DNA of 64,000 nucleotides from Bactrocera neohumeralis (lineage: Eukaryota; Arthropoda; Insecta; Diptera; Tephritidae), in contig NC_065919.1 in the NCBI RefSeq assembly GCF_024586455.1, positions 16,982,017 through 17,046,016 of the forward strand. The letters run 5' to 3'. The stretch's first letter is position 1; every line of letters begins with the position of its first letter. Below are positions 38,901-52,600 of this stretch, piece after piece. Position numbers and translations under genes: made by a program. A model generated the notes under the pieces. That model was not told the DNA's origin, did no database searches, and saw only the letters and a list, made by a program, of their open reading frames with translations.

Positions 38901-40120
38901 CTTTTAGTTAGTTGAAAGCGTTTGTACGCTGCTAAATCCACAGAAATATTATCCTTTCTTATACGAGCCATTACTGTCAAAATAGTCTGTGTGTCTAACA
39001 ATCTCACCAAATGGACCACCCTTTATATAAATAAATATATAAGTGTGTATTTCGTTGCCACCAAGTGGTTGTACGGGCATTTACCATATATTAAGAACAC
39101 ATAGCATATACATACAAACATGTAGTATATACATAACCAGCTGTAAGTAGTGAAATATCTACATATGTACATACTAGCTACAACATGTAACTGCTACCTC
39201 AAGTTATCGAGTACAACAACAAGTGCAGTAGCAAGCGGTACTAAATAATATATATTTACCAAAGAAATTGTCTAGCACTTAAGCTGCATTTACATACAAA
39301 CATACCGATATACATGCATATATGTACATATGTTGACATATAAGTATCTAGCTGTATGTGTATGCATAATTTACTATTACTAGTAAATATATATTTATTT
39401 ATTTATTGTAATTGTATGAACGATTTATTTATATAGTAAAAATAATGCCAAATTTTATTCCACATACAAATATTGAAATGATGTGTTTTGAAGTAAAATG
39501 TTGAAAATAAGCGATAAAGCACACATACAGTGTCTAGAAATGCACCCTGCAGTAAAATATCAAACTAGTTCACAACTAGTACCTGACCGATCCAATTCAA
39601 GTTATTGTATGGTAAACTTTTCTATTTGACAAGTTAGTTATAGCAAATTTGGCATGAACTACAGTGATACACAGTGATTTTATTGTCTTAGATATAATAT
39701 CGATTTTTGATATATTTGTGTCCACAGTTCATGAAGCTATCAATGGTTTTAAAAGGTTTGTTCGCTCGATCGTTAATTTTTAAATCTTTATTTACTTTCC
39801 TATTACCAAAATCAGAAAAGATGAAACAAAATAACAGATGCCAATTTTGTTTTAAAAAATAAGGATGCAAACAGAGAAAAAATGTCGAAAACATATATTA
39901 TACAATATTTCAATAAACCCCCTTTAGGAACATTTATTTTATACGTTTCCAGTCGACAATCTTTTTCAATTCATTTCATTCTAAAATTGTGCGAAAATTT
40001 ATCCAAATAATTGCGGATATAGTCTCGACTCAAATGTGATTCTAGACTCTGACAGTTTGTCAGTATACATTGTGACAAAAAAGTTCCCGGAAATTGTAAT
40101 TTAAATTCCCCGGGTAAATG
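38901..40120. other. Intergenic DNA, nothing recognised
   Basis: AT-rich with ACATA/TATG simple stretches. Confidence 0.4.
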
Positions 40121-41248
40121 ATATTTCAAAAAGTTTATAGGATTATCCTTAATTACTATGCCAAATATGAGCGCGATCTGTCTAGCAGTTTATTTACAGC
40201 AGCTGCTTAAGTCGGTACAACTCAGTAACACGTTGCGATTTTTAAAATGGATAAAAATATCGAACGAAGAATTTGTCTCAAATTGTGTATTTCTAACCAA
40301 ATTTCATGTGCGAAATAGTTGCGAATGTTGGAAAAGACTTACGGTGATTTAGTTTCATCAAAAACACAAGCCTACGAGTGGTTTAAAGCCTTCAAAGACG
40401 GCCAAGAGCGAGTTGAAGCCACGCCGCATTCTGGACGACCTTCGACCACTTCAACTGATGAAAATATTAAAAAAGTGAAGTCGTCAGCCCAGTGTTAGAG
40501 AGATGGCCGTTCAAGTGAGTTTGGTGGATATTTTGGGTATGAAACGCATTCTTGCTCGATTCATGCCAATAAAGCTAAATTTTTTTCAAAAAGAGTACCG
40601 TAAACAGGTTTCTTTGGACATGCTTGATCGTGTTATTCCGAACCCACATTCATGGAGAGCATTATAATTACTGATGAGACATAGGTTTATGAGTTTGACA
40701 TGCAAACAATTCAACAATCATCAAAATGGAGTGAAAAAAAAACGAACCGAAACCAAAAACCACGCCAAAGCCGCTCAAAAATCAAGGTGATGCTTATTGT
40801 TTTTTTTTTTTTTGATATTCCTGGTTTGATGCATCATGAATTTGTTCCAGAGGGACAGACGGTCAATAAGGAGTTCTATTTGTCCGTATTGAGGTATTTG
40901 CGTGAGAATATCCGTCGAAAACGTCCGGAATTGTGGAAGACAATTCATGGATTTTACACGGTGATAATGCACCAACGCATCGAGCCACGATTGTGACCGA
41001 ATCTAATGACAAAAACGCAATGATTGATCTATGGTATTCCACCGTATTCCACAGATTTGGCTGCGTGTAATTTTTTGCTGTTCCCCAAACTGAAATTGCC
41101 GCTCCGTGGAATTCGTTTTCTGTCGATCGAAGAAATAAAACAAATTTCGCAAAAAAAGCTGAAAGCCATTCAAAAAAGTATTACATCTGGTGGGGATCAT
41201 TTTGAAGGCGAAAAAATAAATATTTTGGGTTTTATTTACAGTTTATAG
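40121..41248 (+). pseudogene. Mariner transposase, nearly full length but broken
   Basis: N-terminal HTH (SCESLRMLEKTYGD in shifted frames), AYEWFKAFKDGQERVE, GRPSTT, VQVSLVDILGM, first Asp region (TDET), VFFFFDIPGLMHHEFVPEG, second catalytic block (GDNAPTHRAT in shifted frames) and YSTDLAACNFLLFPKLKLPL. At least five frameshifts or stops. Confidence 0.75.
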
Positions 41249-42189
41249 GCTACTTAAGAAATTTTCAGCTATCAACGCAAAACTTTTCCACAATTAATTT
41301 TCAAGAACAATTCTTGTAAAGTCTGTATCTTTCATTAAACGCTTTATTAATAATCCAATTTTTCTATTTTCCAAATTAAAATCGGGAATTTTTACAAATG
41401 TTATCTAAATAATATCTTTCCATGTTCGACGCTTTAACAAATTGTTTTAACATTCTTAACTTGATCACGTATCAAATTCCTGAGTTCATATTGAGAAGAT
41501 ATCTGTGGTTTAGATATTTCACTCTCTTATTCACATCCATTGATCGCCTCTACCGATATCTGGATATTTGACGACGTCACTGTTTCTAAGTAGTCCATGC
41601 CAATTACTTTCAAATGAAAGAATATACTAATACCAGTTGTTACTTTTGCGAAAATACTAAACTACCACTTGGCCTTCGGTCCATACTATTCCTAAGGTAA
41701 TCAGTTTACAACTAGTAAATTTCACTGCGGGGTATATACTGTGTAATTCATATGTGTGTGCGCGTGTGTATGAGTGTATTTGTTGTTATCAAAAATAAAA
41801 TATTTATGTTCAATTAAATGTGATAATACCTTACTTAAATAAAAGAGAGTTTCATTCAAATAATTTAAGTCTTTTCTTTCTCGTTATCATAAATCACTTA
41901 AACGGTAGGTGTGGTAAAAAACATAATTAAGCCATTATTAAGTTCCTTTTGCTGTCAATTGGATGGGATGTGCTGAATTTAAGAAAGCACAAAACTCCTA
42001 ATTTTTTCCAGCTACTGTATTTTTTAGATCGATTCATTGAGCGCTTTAGAAGATATCCCATCCTTCAGGCGGTAGCTGCAAGCTTGCTATAGCCAACAGT
42101 AACATTTCAACTTGACCAAACTTCTTCAGATAATATTCATATCAAGGGTATGTGTTCATTTTAAAGGTCAGAAACAATTCTTTTACATA
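41249..42189. other. Intergenic DNA, nothing recognised
   Basis: AT-rich spacer with a short GTGTG tract at 41753-41773. Confidence 0.35.
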
Positions 42190-43860
42190 TAGCTCAGGCT
42201 GCTCACGACTTCCGGTCTTTGGGTAGCCAAAGTACATCCGTTTGAAGGCGATCTAAAGTGAGAAGGCGAACCATCCCTCCTTAGGCTTGTGTGCTAAGTT
42301 TGGGACCCGCTACGTAAAAAAACGCCCACAATAAAAAGGTACAAACAGCTTCGGAAGAGAAACTCCTCTTTTGATGACGACCACAGCAAACGTAATAAGG
42401 ACTATTACTTAAGGGCATGTACCTGGAATGTCCGGTTCCTTAATTGGGAAGGTGCCACTGCCCAGCTGGTTGATAGCCTCGTAAAAATAAAGGCTGATAT
42501 CACCCGTCCCAGAAGGGCGATGAACGGGACAAGGACTAAGACGAGTAAGCCCCTGTGACATTTACTACAGTGGCAATATAAAGAAGTGCAAATTCGGTGT
42601 GGGATTCGTGGTAGGAGAGAGACTCAGTCGCCGAGTCCTGGCATTCACCCGGTGGATATACGTCGATCCACAATCCGCATCAAAGCGAAGTTCTTCAACA
42701 TATCACTGACGGAAGAGAAGGACGATGTAACCAAAGATGCCAGCTATGAGCACTTGGAGCGCGCCTATGAGAACTGCCCCCGCCACGATGTCAATATCGT
42801 GCTTAACGCCAGCGTGAGCAAAGAATGTATCCTTGGCACAATAGTCGGTAAATTGGGTCGAGGCTGATCGACTTCCCCGAAATATGGTTATCTGTTGTAC
42901 TAAATTCCAGCATAGAAAAATTCACCACTACTACTTGGCTGTCTCCGGATCGAAAAGCCACCAACCATATCGATCATGTTGTAATAGAGGGAAGACATGT
43001 CTCCAGTGTTTTAGACGTGAGTACGCTGAGAGATCTTAGCATTGGCTCGGACCAGTATTTTGTTACAACAAAGATATGCACCCGCCTCTGTGCAGCAAAA
43101 AACGCACGTCAAGCCAAGAAAGGTTCGACGTCGATTTTCTACTCGACTTGCACTCCTGTTTTCTGAGAGAGAGAGAGAGAGCCTACAATCGACGAGATTT
43201 TCACCATGCGCCAAATCTCGGAAAGAACCATGATATAATTGGCCATAACAACCGCGCCGTTAGTTCTGTTTTCTCCAGGTTGGACAAAGAAGCGAAGCAA
43301 ATGAGTTTGGTAGTGAACGAGGGAAAGACGAAATATATTGTCATCAAACAAATAGTCGCTACTTAGCACCCACGTCACTGTTGACAGTCATAACTTCGAA
43401 GTTGTAGATAATTTCGTCTATCTTGGAAACAGCAACAACAATGTCAGCCGCGAAATCCAATGCAGAATAACTCTTGCTAACAGGTCTTGAGAAGTAAACT
43501 CCTCTCTTATTATGGTCCTTTGCGCATTGGCCACGGCGAATATGGCATTCGATAGAACGATGAGCTGTATGAGATATACGGTGACATTGACATAGTTCAG
43601 CGAATTAAAAGAGAGCGGATGCTCTGGCTAAACCATGTCGCCGAATGAACGAAAACACTCCAGCTCAGAAAGTATTCGACGCAGTACCTGCCGGTGGAAG
43701 CAGAGGAAGAGGAACACCTCCACTCCGTTGAAAAAGGACCTGGCTTCGCTTGAAATCTCCAATTGGCGCTAAGCAGCGAAAAGGAATAACGACTGGCGGG
43801 CTGTTATAAACACGGCTATGACCGCGTAGGCAGGGTCTACGCCAATAAAGAAGAAGAAAG
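42190..43860 (+). mobile_element. RTE-like non-LTR retrotransposon with endonuclease remnant
   Basis: Endonuclease domain in a 93-codon frame (IRIKAKFFNISL, EEKDDVTKDASYEHLERAYE, NCPRHDVNIVL) and its continuation (DHVVIEGRHVSSVLDV). Then a jump across a deleted RT to GLVVNEGKTKY-type sequence, the 3' segment and a (GAA)-rich tail at about 43850. Faces the copy at 44085. Confidence 0.75.
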
Positions 43861-44084
43861 ACTTTTAACGACTCAAAAATAATTATTAGCTGCAGACCAT
43901 ATTATTTTACGAAAATTGTTCACTTAAAGCAAAGTTATTGTCCAATTTTATTCATATTTTAGCACTTTGAAAATTTGTGCCTACATGTTTATGTATATAT
44001 TCATTTATGTATATAACTTTTATTACATAAATCACCTAAAAATAATACTTAGAACACTTTTACTTCGATATTCTTCTTCTTCTT

Positions 44085-45245
44085 CTTAATTGGCGTAGAC
44101 ACCGCTTACGCGATTATAGCCGAGTTAACAACAGCGCGCCAGTCGTTTCTTCTTTTCGCTACGTGGCGCCAATTGGATATTCCAAGCGAAGCCAGGTCCT
44201 TCTCCACTTGGTCCTTCCAACGGAGTGGAGGTCTTCCTCTTCCTCTGCTTCCCCCGGCGGGTACTGCGTCGAATACTTTCTGAGCTGGAATGTTTTCATC
44301 CAGCCGGACAACATTACCTAGCCAGCGTAGCCCCTGTCTTTTAATTCGCTGAACTATGTCAATGTCGTCGTATATCTCGTACAGCTCATCGTTCCATCGG
44401 ATGCGATATTCGCCGTGGCCAATGCGCAAAGGGCCATGAATCTTCTACAGTCTCTCGAAAACTCGTAACGTCGACTCATCGGTTGCTGTCATCGCCCAAG
44501 CCTCACCATATAGCAGGACGGGAATTATGAGCGACTTATAAGTTTAGCTTTTGTTCGTCGAGAGAGGACTTTACTTTTCAATTGCCTACTCAGTCCGACG
44601 TAGCACCTGTTGGCAAGAGCAATCCTGCGTTGGATTTCCAGGCTGACATTATTAGTGGTGTTAATGCTGGTTCCTAAATAGACGAAATTATCTACAACTT
44701 CAAAGTTATGACTGTCAACAGTGACGTGAGAGCCAAGTCACGAGTGCGACGACTGTTTGTTTGATGACAGGAGATATTTCGTTTTGCCTTCGTTCACTAC
44801 CAGCCCCATTTTCTGTGCTTCCTTGTCCAGCCTAGAGAAAGCAGAACTAACGGCGCGGGTGTTGAGGCCGATGATATCAATATCGTCGGCATACGCCAGC
44901 AGCTGTACACTCTTATAGAAGATGGTACCTTCTCTGTTTAGTTCTGCAGCTCGAACTATTTTCTCCAGGAGCAGGTTGAAGAAGTCGCACGATAAGTCGC
45001 CTTGTCTGAAACCTCGTTTGGTATCGAACGGCTCGGAGAGGTCCTTCCCGATCCTGACGGAGCTTTTGGGGTTGTTCAACGTCAGTTTACACAGCCGTAT
45101 TAGTTTTGCGGGGATACCAAATTCAGACATCGCGGCATAAAGGCAGCTCCTTTTCGTGCTGTCGAAAGCAGCTTTGAAATCGACGAAGAGGTGGTGTGTG
45201 TCGATTCTCCTTTCACGGGTCTTTTCCAAGATTTGGGGCATGGTG
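44085..45245 (-). mobile_element. RTE-like retrotransposon, best-preserved RT
   Basis: Two open stretches. 45241-44738 is the RT core: HHLFVDFKAAFDS, RGFRQGDLSCDFFN and LLAYADDIDII with the YADD box. 44429-44106 is the C-terminal domain: GEYRIRWNDELYEIYDDIDI and GRGRPPLRWKDQVEKD. The tail is (GAA)n-type at 44085. 5' truncated at about 45245. Clade by resemblance only. Confidence 0.8.
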
Positions 45246-45646
45246 ATATCGATATTATATTCAATAAAACAAAAAAATATTTTCTACCATAAATTTAAGA
45301 CGCCCTTTGGGTTTCAACTCGACTGAAATATACAAATGGCGTGGTATACATGTAATTGGTTTCGGATTTCAAAAGCTCGCAGAATTGTTGTTTTTATATC
45401 GTATTTACTTATAAATATACAGGTAAGGCCGCAGAGAAAAGGAAAGAGATGATTGCAGTGAATAGTTGAAGAGAAAAATCTGTAAAAAATTGTTGCAGAG
45501 CACCGACTCCGCCTGTGAACTCCGTGCCCAGCAGAAATTCTTTCCGATCTCCACCCTCTCTCCTTCACTGTAAACATAATAGTATATTTACTGGTTATTT
45601 TCCATCGACAGTGCTTTGATCAGTCTTTCTATGTAATGCATACACT
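45246..45646. other. 3' flank of zinc-finger gene
   Basis: Region between the RTE copy and the stop of cassette C; probably holds that isoform's 3' UTR. No poly(A) site is assigned. Confidence 0.35.
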
Positions 45647-46678
45647 TTAACATACTTCTTCTTCCACAACATCTACAAAATATTCATTCATAGAGCTGCT
45701 GTGTAAGCTGGCCTCCGCTGCTTCGGAGTTTGCGCCAACGCTTTGTGTCGCTTCCAATTTAACAAATGAATGGCGTGTGCGAAAACTTTTGAACTTGCGC
45801 ATTGATTCCAGTTCCTCAATGGACATGACAACCTCATGTTTCAGTTTCAGGTGCACCTTAAGCCTGCAAATAAATGTAAAACAATTGAAAGAAAATTACA
45901 AAATTAATAAATATGTATTTATGTAGTTGCGAAAATATTTACTTTGACTTTTGCGGATACCCACGATCGCAGTAGGCGCAGCGGAATGGCATACCCGTAT
46001 GCGAAAAACTATGATTCCGTAATGATATCGTGTTTTTGAAGACCTTGCCACATCCCTCAACCGGACAAATATATCGCAAATTATTGTGCATAACTAGCAG
46101 ATGCGACGTTAAATGCCCCTTTTGGGCAAAACTTCGTTCGCAATGTGCGCATTCGTAGGGGAAATCACGCGTATGATAACGCATATGTATCTCCAGTGTT
46201 TGTGGTATGGCAAATGTTTTGTGACATAGCGTACATTCCAGTGGGTGGTAGTCATCGGGTGAGCAATGCGTCTGCTTGTAGTGCAGCTCACAGGATTGAC
46301 GTGATAAATAGATGCGATCGCAGCTCTCAAAGGGACAATTGAAACGTGGCCGATCCGGTTCGTGCATGCGTCGATGCCATAACATTTTACTGCGACTCGG
46401 GAATGACTTCTTGCAGTGATCGCAGTTGTAGTGGCTCGTTCGTTGCGTTGGTATTATTTTTATTGGTGGTACCGATGTGTCTACAGTTGGAAGCGCAGTG
46501 TTGAGCGGATCAACGCTTGTAATTTCACTGGTGTATAGTGGAATTGAAGCTTCGGTCGTAGCGATTTTCGTCGTCACTCCGATAAAGCAGTTGGTTGTGT
46601 CCAAAAATGTGTTAGAAGTGGATATGACCTCTTGAGGTTCCGAGTCATATTCTTCAGTGTAAACATATTCCGTTTGCG
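45647..46678 (-). CDS. Zinc-finger cassette C (distal)
   Basis: Exons 46678-45943 and 45863-45647 (stop TAA). A Thr/Ser-rich linker is followed by six fingers starting CDHC, CPFESC, CTLC, CAHC, CPVEGC and CAYC. The sixth is split by an intron and completed by HLKLKH. The acceptor is phase 1 (codon G+CG). It is separated from cassette B by 2.6 kb containing an IS630-type element and a tandem repeat, so this isoform needs a 5.8-kb intron after the ZAD exon. Confidence 0.8.
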
Positions 46679-49600
46679 CTAAAATATTGAAATAAATATT
46701 CAAATATAAGAAAATTATTTTGTTTAATTAATGTGAACAATTTATATTTATGTATATGAAATAGTACTTCAATAAAGCGTATAACGGTTTCAAATGTATG
46801 TCATTTCAATAAAATGATAATATCGGGTGATAAGAGCTTGATAATTGTAAATGATCACGTTAGATTGGTTCATGACATTTACTTTTTGAAGATAATTTCA
46901 TTTAAATGTTTGCGATGTCCATTCGGAAAGTCCAATTTTGGGATTTAGCATTTCCCATCCGTCTGACTTGTATATACGGAAACTGAGTAGCCCCACCCTC
47001 GCATGATCTTTTTTGTCCATTTCTTGAATGAATTGTTCTGAAGTTTTCCCTCAAAATGGCCATAGAATTGTTGCATGTAGCGCCATTCCGTTCAAAAAGT
47101 TTGTTTCGAACGATTCGCCTCACCGTAACGTTGCGTCCAACAGCATCTTTGAAAAATACGGTCCAATGATTCCACCAGCGTACAAACCACAATGCATTTT
47201 TCGGGATGCTTGAACGGCTTCTGGTTGCTCTTCACCCCAAATGCGGCAATTTTGCTTATTTACGTAGCCATTCAACCAGAAATGAGCCTCATCGCCGGAT
47301 TTTCTGCCAACTTTTCTAGGGCCCATTCACTGAAAATTCGGCTTCAGTTCTTGCACAGCTGTATTTTATACGGTTATACACCAAGATCTTTGCGAATGTG
47401 GTCTAACACAAACCCAATTGTATGGAAAACATTTTTTACTTTGACAACGATATCTGTACGAAATTTAGTGCGAAACTTGGTCACAATCGATTATTTTCCA
47501 AGACAATGGTACGAAACACATTTCGAAGAAATTTTGGTAATTCAATGATTTGCAAGCGTTGCTCGTTAGTTCATGATGAAATGTCAAAGCATACTGAGCA
47601 TCTTTCTCTTTGACACCATGTCTGAAATCCCACGTGATCTGTCAAATACTAATGCATGAAAATCCTAACCTCAAAAAAATCACCCGATACAATTGTAAAT
47701 GATCAAAGGGGAGCCGAGAGCTGGCTGTGTCGATTTAGCCCCATCTGTCCGACTGTATATACGGAAACTAGTCCCTGTGTTTTTGAAACAAACTCAAATG
47801 TCGGACCTGCCGATATCGGACTACTATAGCATATAGCAGCCATATATAGCGAACGGTCTAAATCCAAACTTTGTATGGAAAAGTTTTTTATTTGACAAGA
47901 TATCTGTACGAAATTTGGCACGGATTATTTTCCAAGACAATGGTACAATCTATGAAGAAATTGTTCAAATCGAATCCCTATAACATAAAGCTGCCATACA
48001 AACTGCACGATACAAATCCAGTCTTTGTATGGAAAACTTTTCTATTTTAAAAGATATCTGCACGAAATTTGGTACGGATTATTTTCGAAGGCCCTTGAAA
48101 TTTCTCCCAAAAAATTTTTCAGATCGGACTACTATAGCATACAGCGCCCATATAAACTGAACGATCAAAATCCAGTCTTTGTATGGAAAACTTTTTTTAT
48201 TTGACAAGATGTCTGCAAAATTTATCACGGATTATTTTCCAAGGCAATGGTACAATCTACGAAAAAATTGTTCAGATCGGACTACTATCAAGAAATCAAG
48301 AAAAATATCTTTTTATACCCTTTAATGCTATAAGAAATGCATTGTGAAGGGTGTGACAGTTTTGGTACAGCCGAATTAAATTTTTTTTCTCATTTTGGTT
48401 GCTTTAATTTTGTAGAACAATTAGATCTACCGTTTGCTGAATTCAAATAATAATAATACCCAAAAAAAAAAACAGAAAAACTTTATGCTTAGGCTGCGTT
48501 CAAAAACCCAGCAATGCGATATCAGAATAATATTTGCATAAATAGATTAAAATATAAATATAATGTTCTTATAACAACGCTCATCACTCATATCTATTAT
48601 ATCAGCATTTATTTCCAACAACAGAACGAAAGGCAGGACATCGTAAATACAACAAAAAAAAATTATCATCGAAGTTAACAAAAAAATAATAATAATACTA
48701 TTTCACATATTAACATTATATTTTTATTTTTATAAATTGGAAAACAATAAATATTAAATACAGGGAAATACTTGGAATACAATTTATACTTAAAAAATAA
48801 ATTTGTCTATTTTTCGTTAAATTCTATGGAAAGAAACTATAAAGTTCATAATTGTGAAAGGTAATTAATATATCACTGTTTTATACACATACATACATAT
48901 GTATATGTATAAAACATCACTTAAATCATCCGATAAAGTGGTGTTATATTGTTTTGCATTTTAGGTGATGATATGTACTAATATAATATACATACATATA
49001 TGTACACAAACTTTCAAAGAATCCCCATCTCCATCTCCAACATATTAAAAAAAAAGTCAACTACTATAATGTTCAATTAATTATTGAGATTATAAGTGGA
49101 ATAATTATTTATATTTATATTTATTAATTATTGAGGTTAATTTCGGCTTTTAAGTTTATTTCGTGTTGTCTTGCTTGCATGCCTCTCATGTATATAATAT
49201 ATATTTTAAAAACAAAATAAATTTTAGTTCATATCTGCTTATTAATTATATTTGGTTATCACCAAAAGCTATGAAAATGGAAGACAAAACTTCAGCATTC
49301 ACTAGCCTTCCAAGTCGGCCGCATCGACCTCCTCACATTGTTGGATGGGTTCAGGCGTCAATGCTGGCCGCAATTTCGCCTTTAGTTTAAGCTCTTTGGC
49401 TACCAGCATGCAATCTAGCTCATCCAACGTATGCTCTATACCGTGTGTTCTGCTTATGTGCCAGCGAAGCCTAAAAAGTAATCATTATTTCAATTGCTAA
49501 TGTCCAGCTCATTAAAATTAATATGTAAGCCATTTGGCCAACGCCACTCACCTGCCCTTGGTAGCAAAATCTTGTTGACAGTAGTCACAGCGATAGGGCA

Positions 49601-52600
49601 ACTGATCGACATGTGTGTAAGCATGGTTTTTAAGCGCATGTGCCGTTTGAAACATTTTGCCACAATTCGCTTCCTCACAGATAAAGCGTTGGCCTTCGTG
49701 TTTCGTTTTCACATGATTATTTAGATGTTGTGCCATCATAAATGGCTTGGCGCAGATATGACACACATATGGATAGACTTTTTTATGAAAACGTAAATGT
49801 ATATTATAGTTGGCACGACCGATACATGTTTTCTCGCAAAATTCACACTTGAAGAGTGGATAGGACTGACAACTAACACGCTGTTGATGACGCTCCAATT
49901 GTTGTTTGGTTGCAAACTCCTTGCCACACTCTGCACATTTATTGGGTGGCTTATTAAAACGATGCTTACGATGTCGATGTGATGCTAAAAGCGAACGTGT
50001 TGGACTTTTATGATCACAATATTCGCATTGAAACGGTGGACCACCAGGTATGAGTGGCACTCGGCCACGTTTGCCGGACGAACTTTTGGATTTTGTTGAG
50101 GTCTTCACTTCTTGACGCAGCGGTTCACTTCTTATTTCTTCAGAGGAAGCGGGATTTTCAAAGAGATATTCTTCTAAATTAATATCATCAGTATCAGATG
50201 GTGGCGGCAAGTTTATAAGGACGGGTGGAATGTCTGTATTTGCAACAGTTAAATAATGCCCCGATACCGATTCATCGGTGGAAATATCTGTTGAAGAAAT
50301 GTGAGAGTCCTCTTCAAGTTTAATTGCAGCCGTGCGTTGCTCCTTATCATTGTCTAGAAGGTATTTTATAAAGTGCACATTAACAAGTTAGTAGATTGTT
50401 TGAATAAGCTTAATGTAATTAAGCATTTGTAACCGAATAAGTATTAAATGGTTGTCTGAAAAGCTTAATACAATATTTAGGTAAAATATAATTGGTGCCA
50501 CCAGTTTAAGAGAAAAATTGCTAATATAATAATATAAAACAGTTTTCCATACAAAAGTTGGATTTCGATCAATCAGTTTGTATGACAGCTGGCTTGAAGA
50601 ATAATTTTCGCGAAATTTATAGCTTGTGAAATAAAAGTTTTCTATACAAAAATAATATTTTGATACATTACAATATATATTAAACAAAGACAGACGAGCA
50701 TAACTAAATCGAGTCAGCTTGTCATGTTGATCGTTTATATTATATAGGGTCTACGACGTTTCCTACTGAGTGACAGTCTGTGGCAAACTTAAAATACCCT
50801 ATTCTGGGTATAAAAATTTTATTCAATTAATTTTCGTACAACTATAAAAGTTTTCGCTCGGTATTTTTTTAATCTTTCAGAAAAGTTGAAATATTTCTTG
50901 TCAAAACATTTATTTATGCTTACAAATATAAATAATAATTTTTATAAATATTACTTTTACGTTTCTATTAATAATACTATTTATGAAATCTTAACTAAAT
51001 TCAATTTCGAACGCATCACGTGAAATTTACGCATTTCCTCCATTTGTTCAAGAGTCACCTCGATGCCATGTTTTTGCCGTATGTGCACTTTTAACCTATA
51101 ATCGATAAAAGGAAAACGTAGTTGGCACAATCAAGTTTTTTAACACAATAAAGAAAATTTGTAAACTTACTTTGCCTTAGCCGGATAGCCACCTTTGCAA
51201 TATGAGCATTCGAATGGCATTGTGCCGTGCGAATACTCGTGATTACGCAGCGAAGCAGATGAGGTGAAATATTTACCGCAGCCAGGATGTAAACAGGAGA
51301 AACGCACACTGTTGTGTTTAACATTCTTATGCGTGTTCAAATGACACATTTGTGCAAACTTCTGCCCGCATATATCACAAACATATGGAAAATCACCGGT
51401 ATGATAGCGCATATGCACTTCAAGTAACTTGTTTATTACGAAAACTTTATCACAAATTGGACACTTAAGTCCTGTTCTGTTATGGAATGAACGCACATGT
51501 ACGTCCTTAGCTTGCTTTGTGGCATACAAACGACCACACTCTTCGCATACGTATTTCGGACGATCTAGTTCATGTGAACGACGATGCGTTAGCATACGAG
51601 AACGGTTTTTAAAAACTTTCTGACAATAATCACAGGTAAATTTACCACTGAAACGACGTCGTGGTTGAATGTCGCCTTTTTTCGAAATAACTACATCGTT
51701 CTGATCAGTTTTAGTCGCTGTTACAGAAGTTTTATCCTTTCGGCATTGCTCTGCAGTGCTTTCTGTCATATTTGTTTCATCATTTATTGATTCGGCATCG
51801 CTTTCAGCACTACTATATTGAAATTTTGAAATATTTTCGGCATTATTTCTAAGTTTGCCTTTGCTTTTATTTCTCGATTTGTTGCGGCTTGTTTTAGGTA
51901 AATCTTGGGTTTCATGCAGTGGCTTGACTAATGTTTCAGTATTACTATCATTCAGTTCTTGTATCAAATACTCTTCGTCATTGATTCTTATTTGTACTGT
52001 TCCCGCATCTGTTTATTAAATGAATTATACAAATTAAATGGAGAATTCTATTTTAAAATTAAATTGAAATAACTTTAAAATTTTAACTGATTAAGCTTGA
52101 AATTCATTCAATAAACAATTGAGGAAACGTTACAAATACTTTCGAATTAAAATTTTAAAGTTTTTTGCATATAAGCACATAGATAATATATATATGTATT
52201 TGTAAATATGTATTCTAAAACTTATAAAAAGGCTGTAAATTATTAATTATCAAATTTGTTTTTATGGCCGTAAGGAAAAAACATCTTATAGTAACGTTAA
52301 TTTAAACGTGTAACTGTGCTTAATTTACTACATACAAAAAATAAAATATATATATAATATTATAAATAAATGTTTATATTTGTAACAATAACATACAAAA
52401 AATAAAATATATATGTATATAGTATTATAAATAAATGTTTATATTGTAACAATAACATACCATCATCAATCAACTCCTCAACCGTTGGATACTCTTCCAT
52501 TTCTATGTGCTCTTCCAGCTCTTCATATTCTATATTCGCATCCAACTGTTCTACATTTTCCTCTTCCGTAGTGACAACTTCATTTTCTGTTGACTCATTT

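Noticed and set aside
46109..46342. Overlapping frames on both strands within the zinc-finger exons
   Set aside because: Shadows of the C2H2 coding sequence in other frames.
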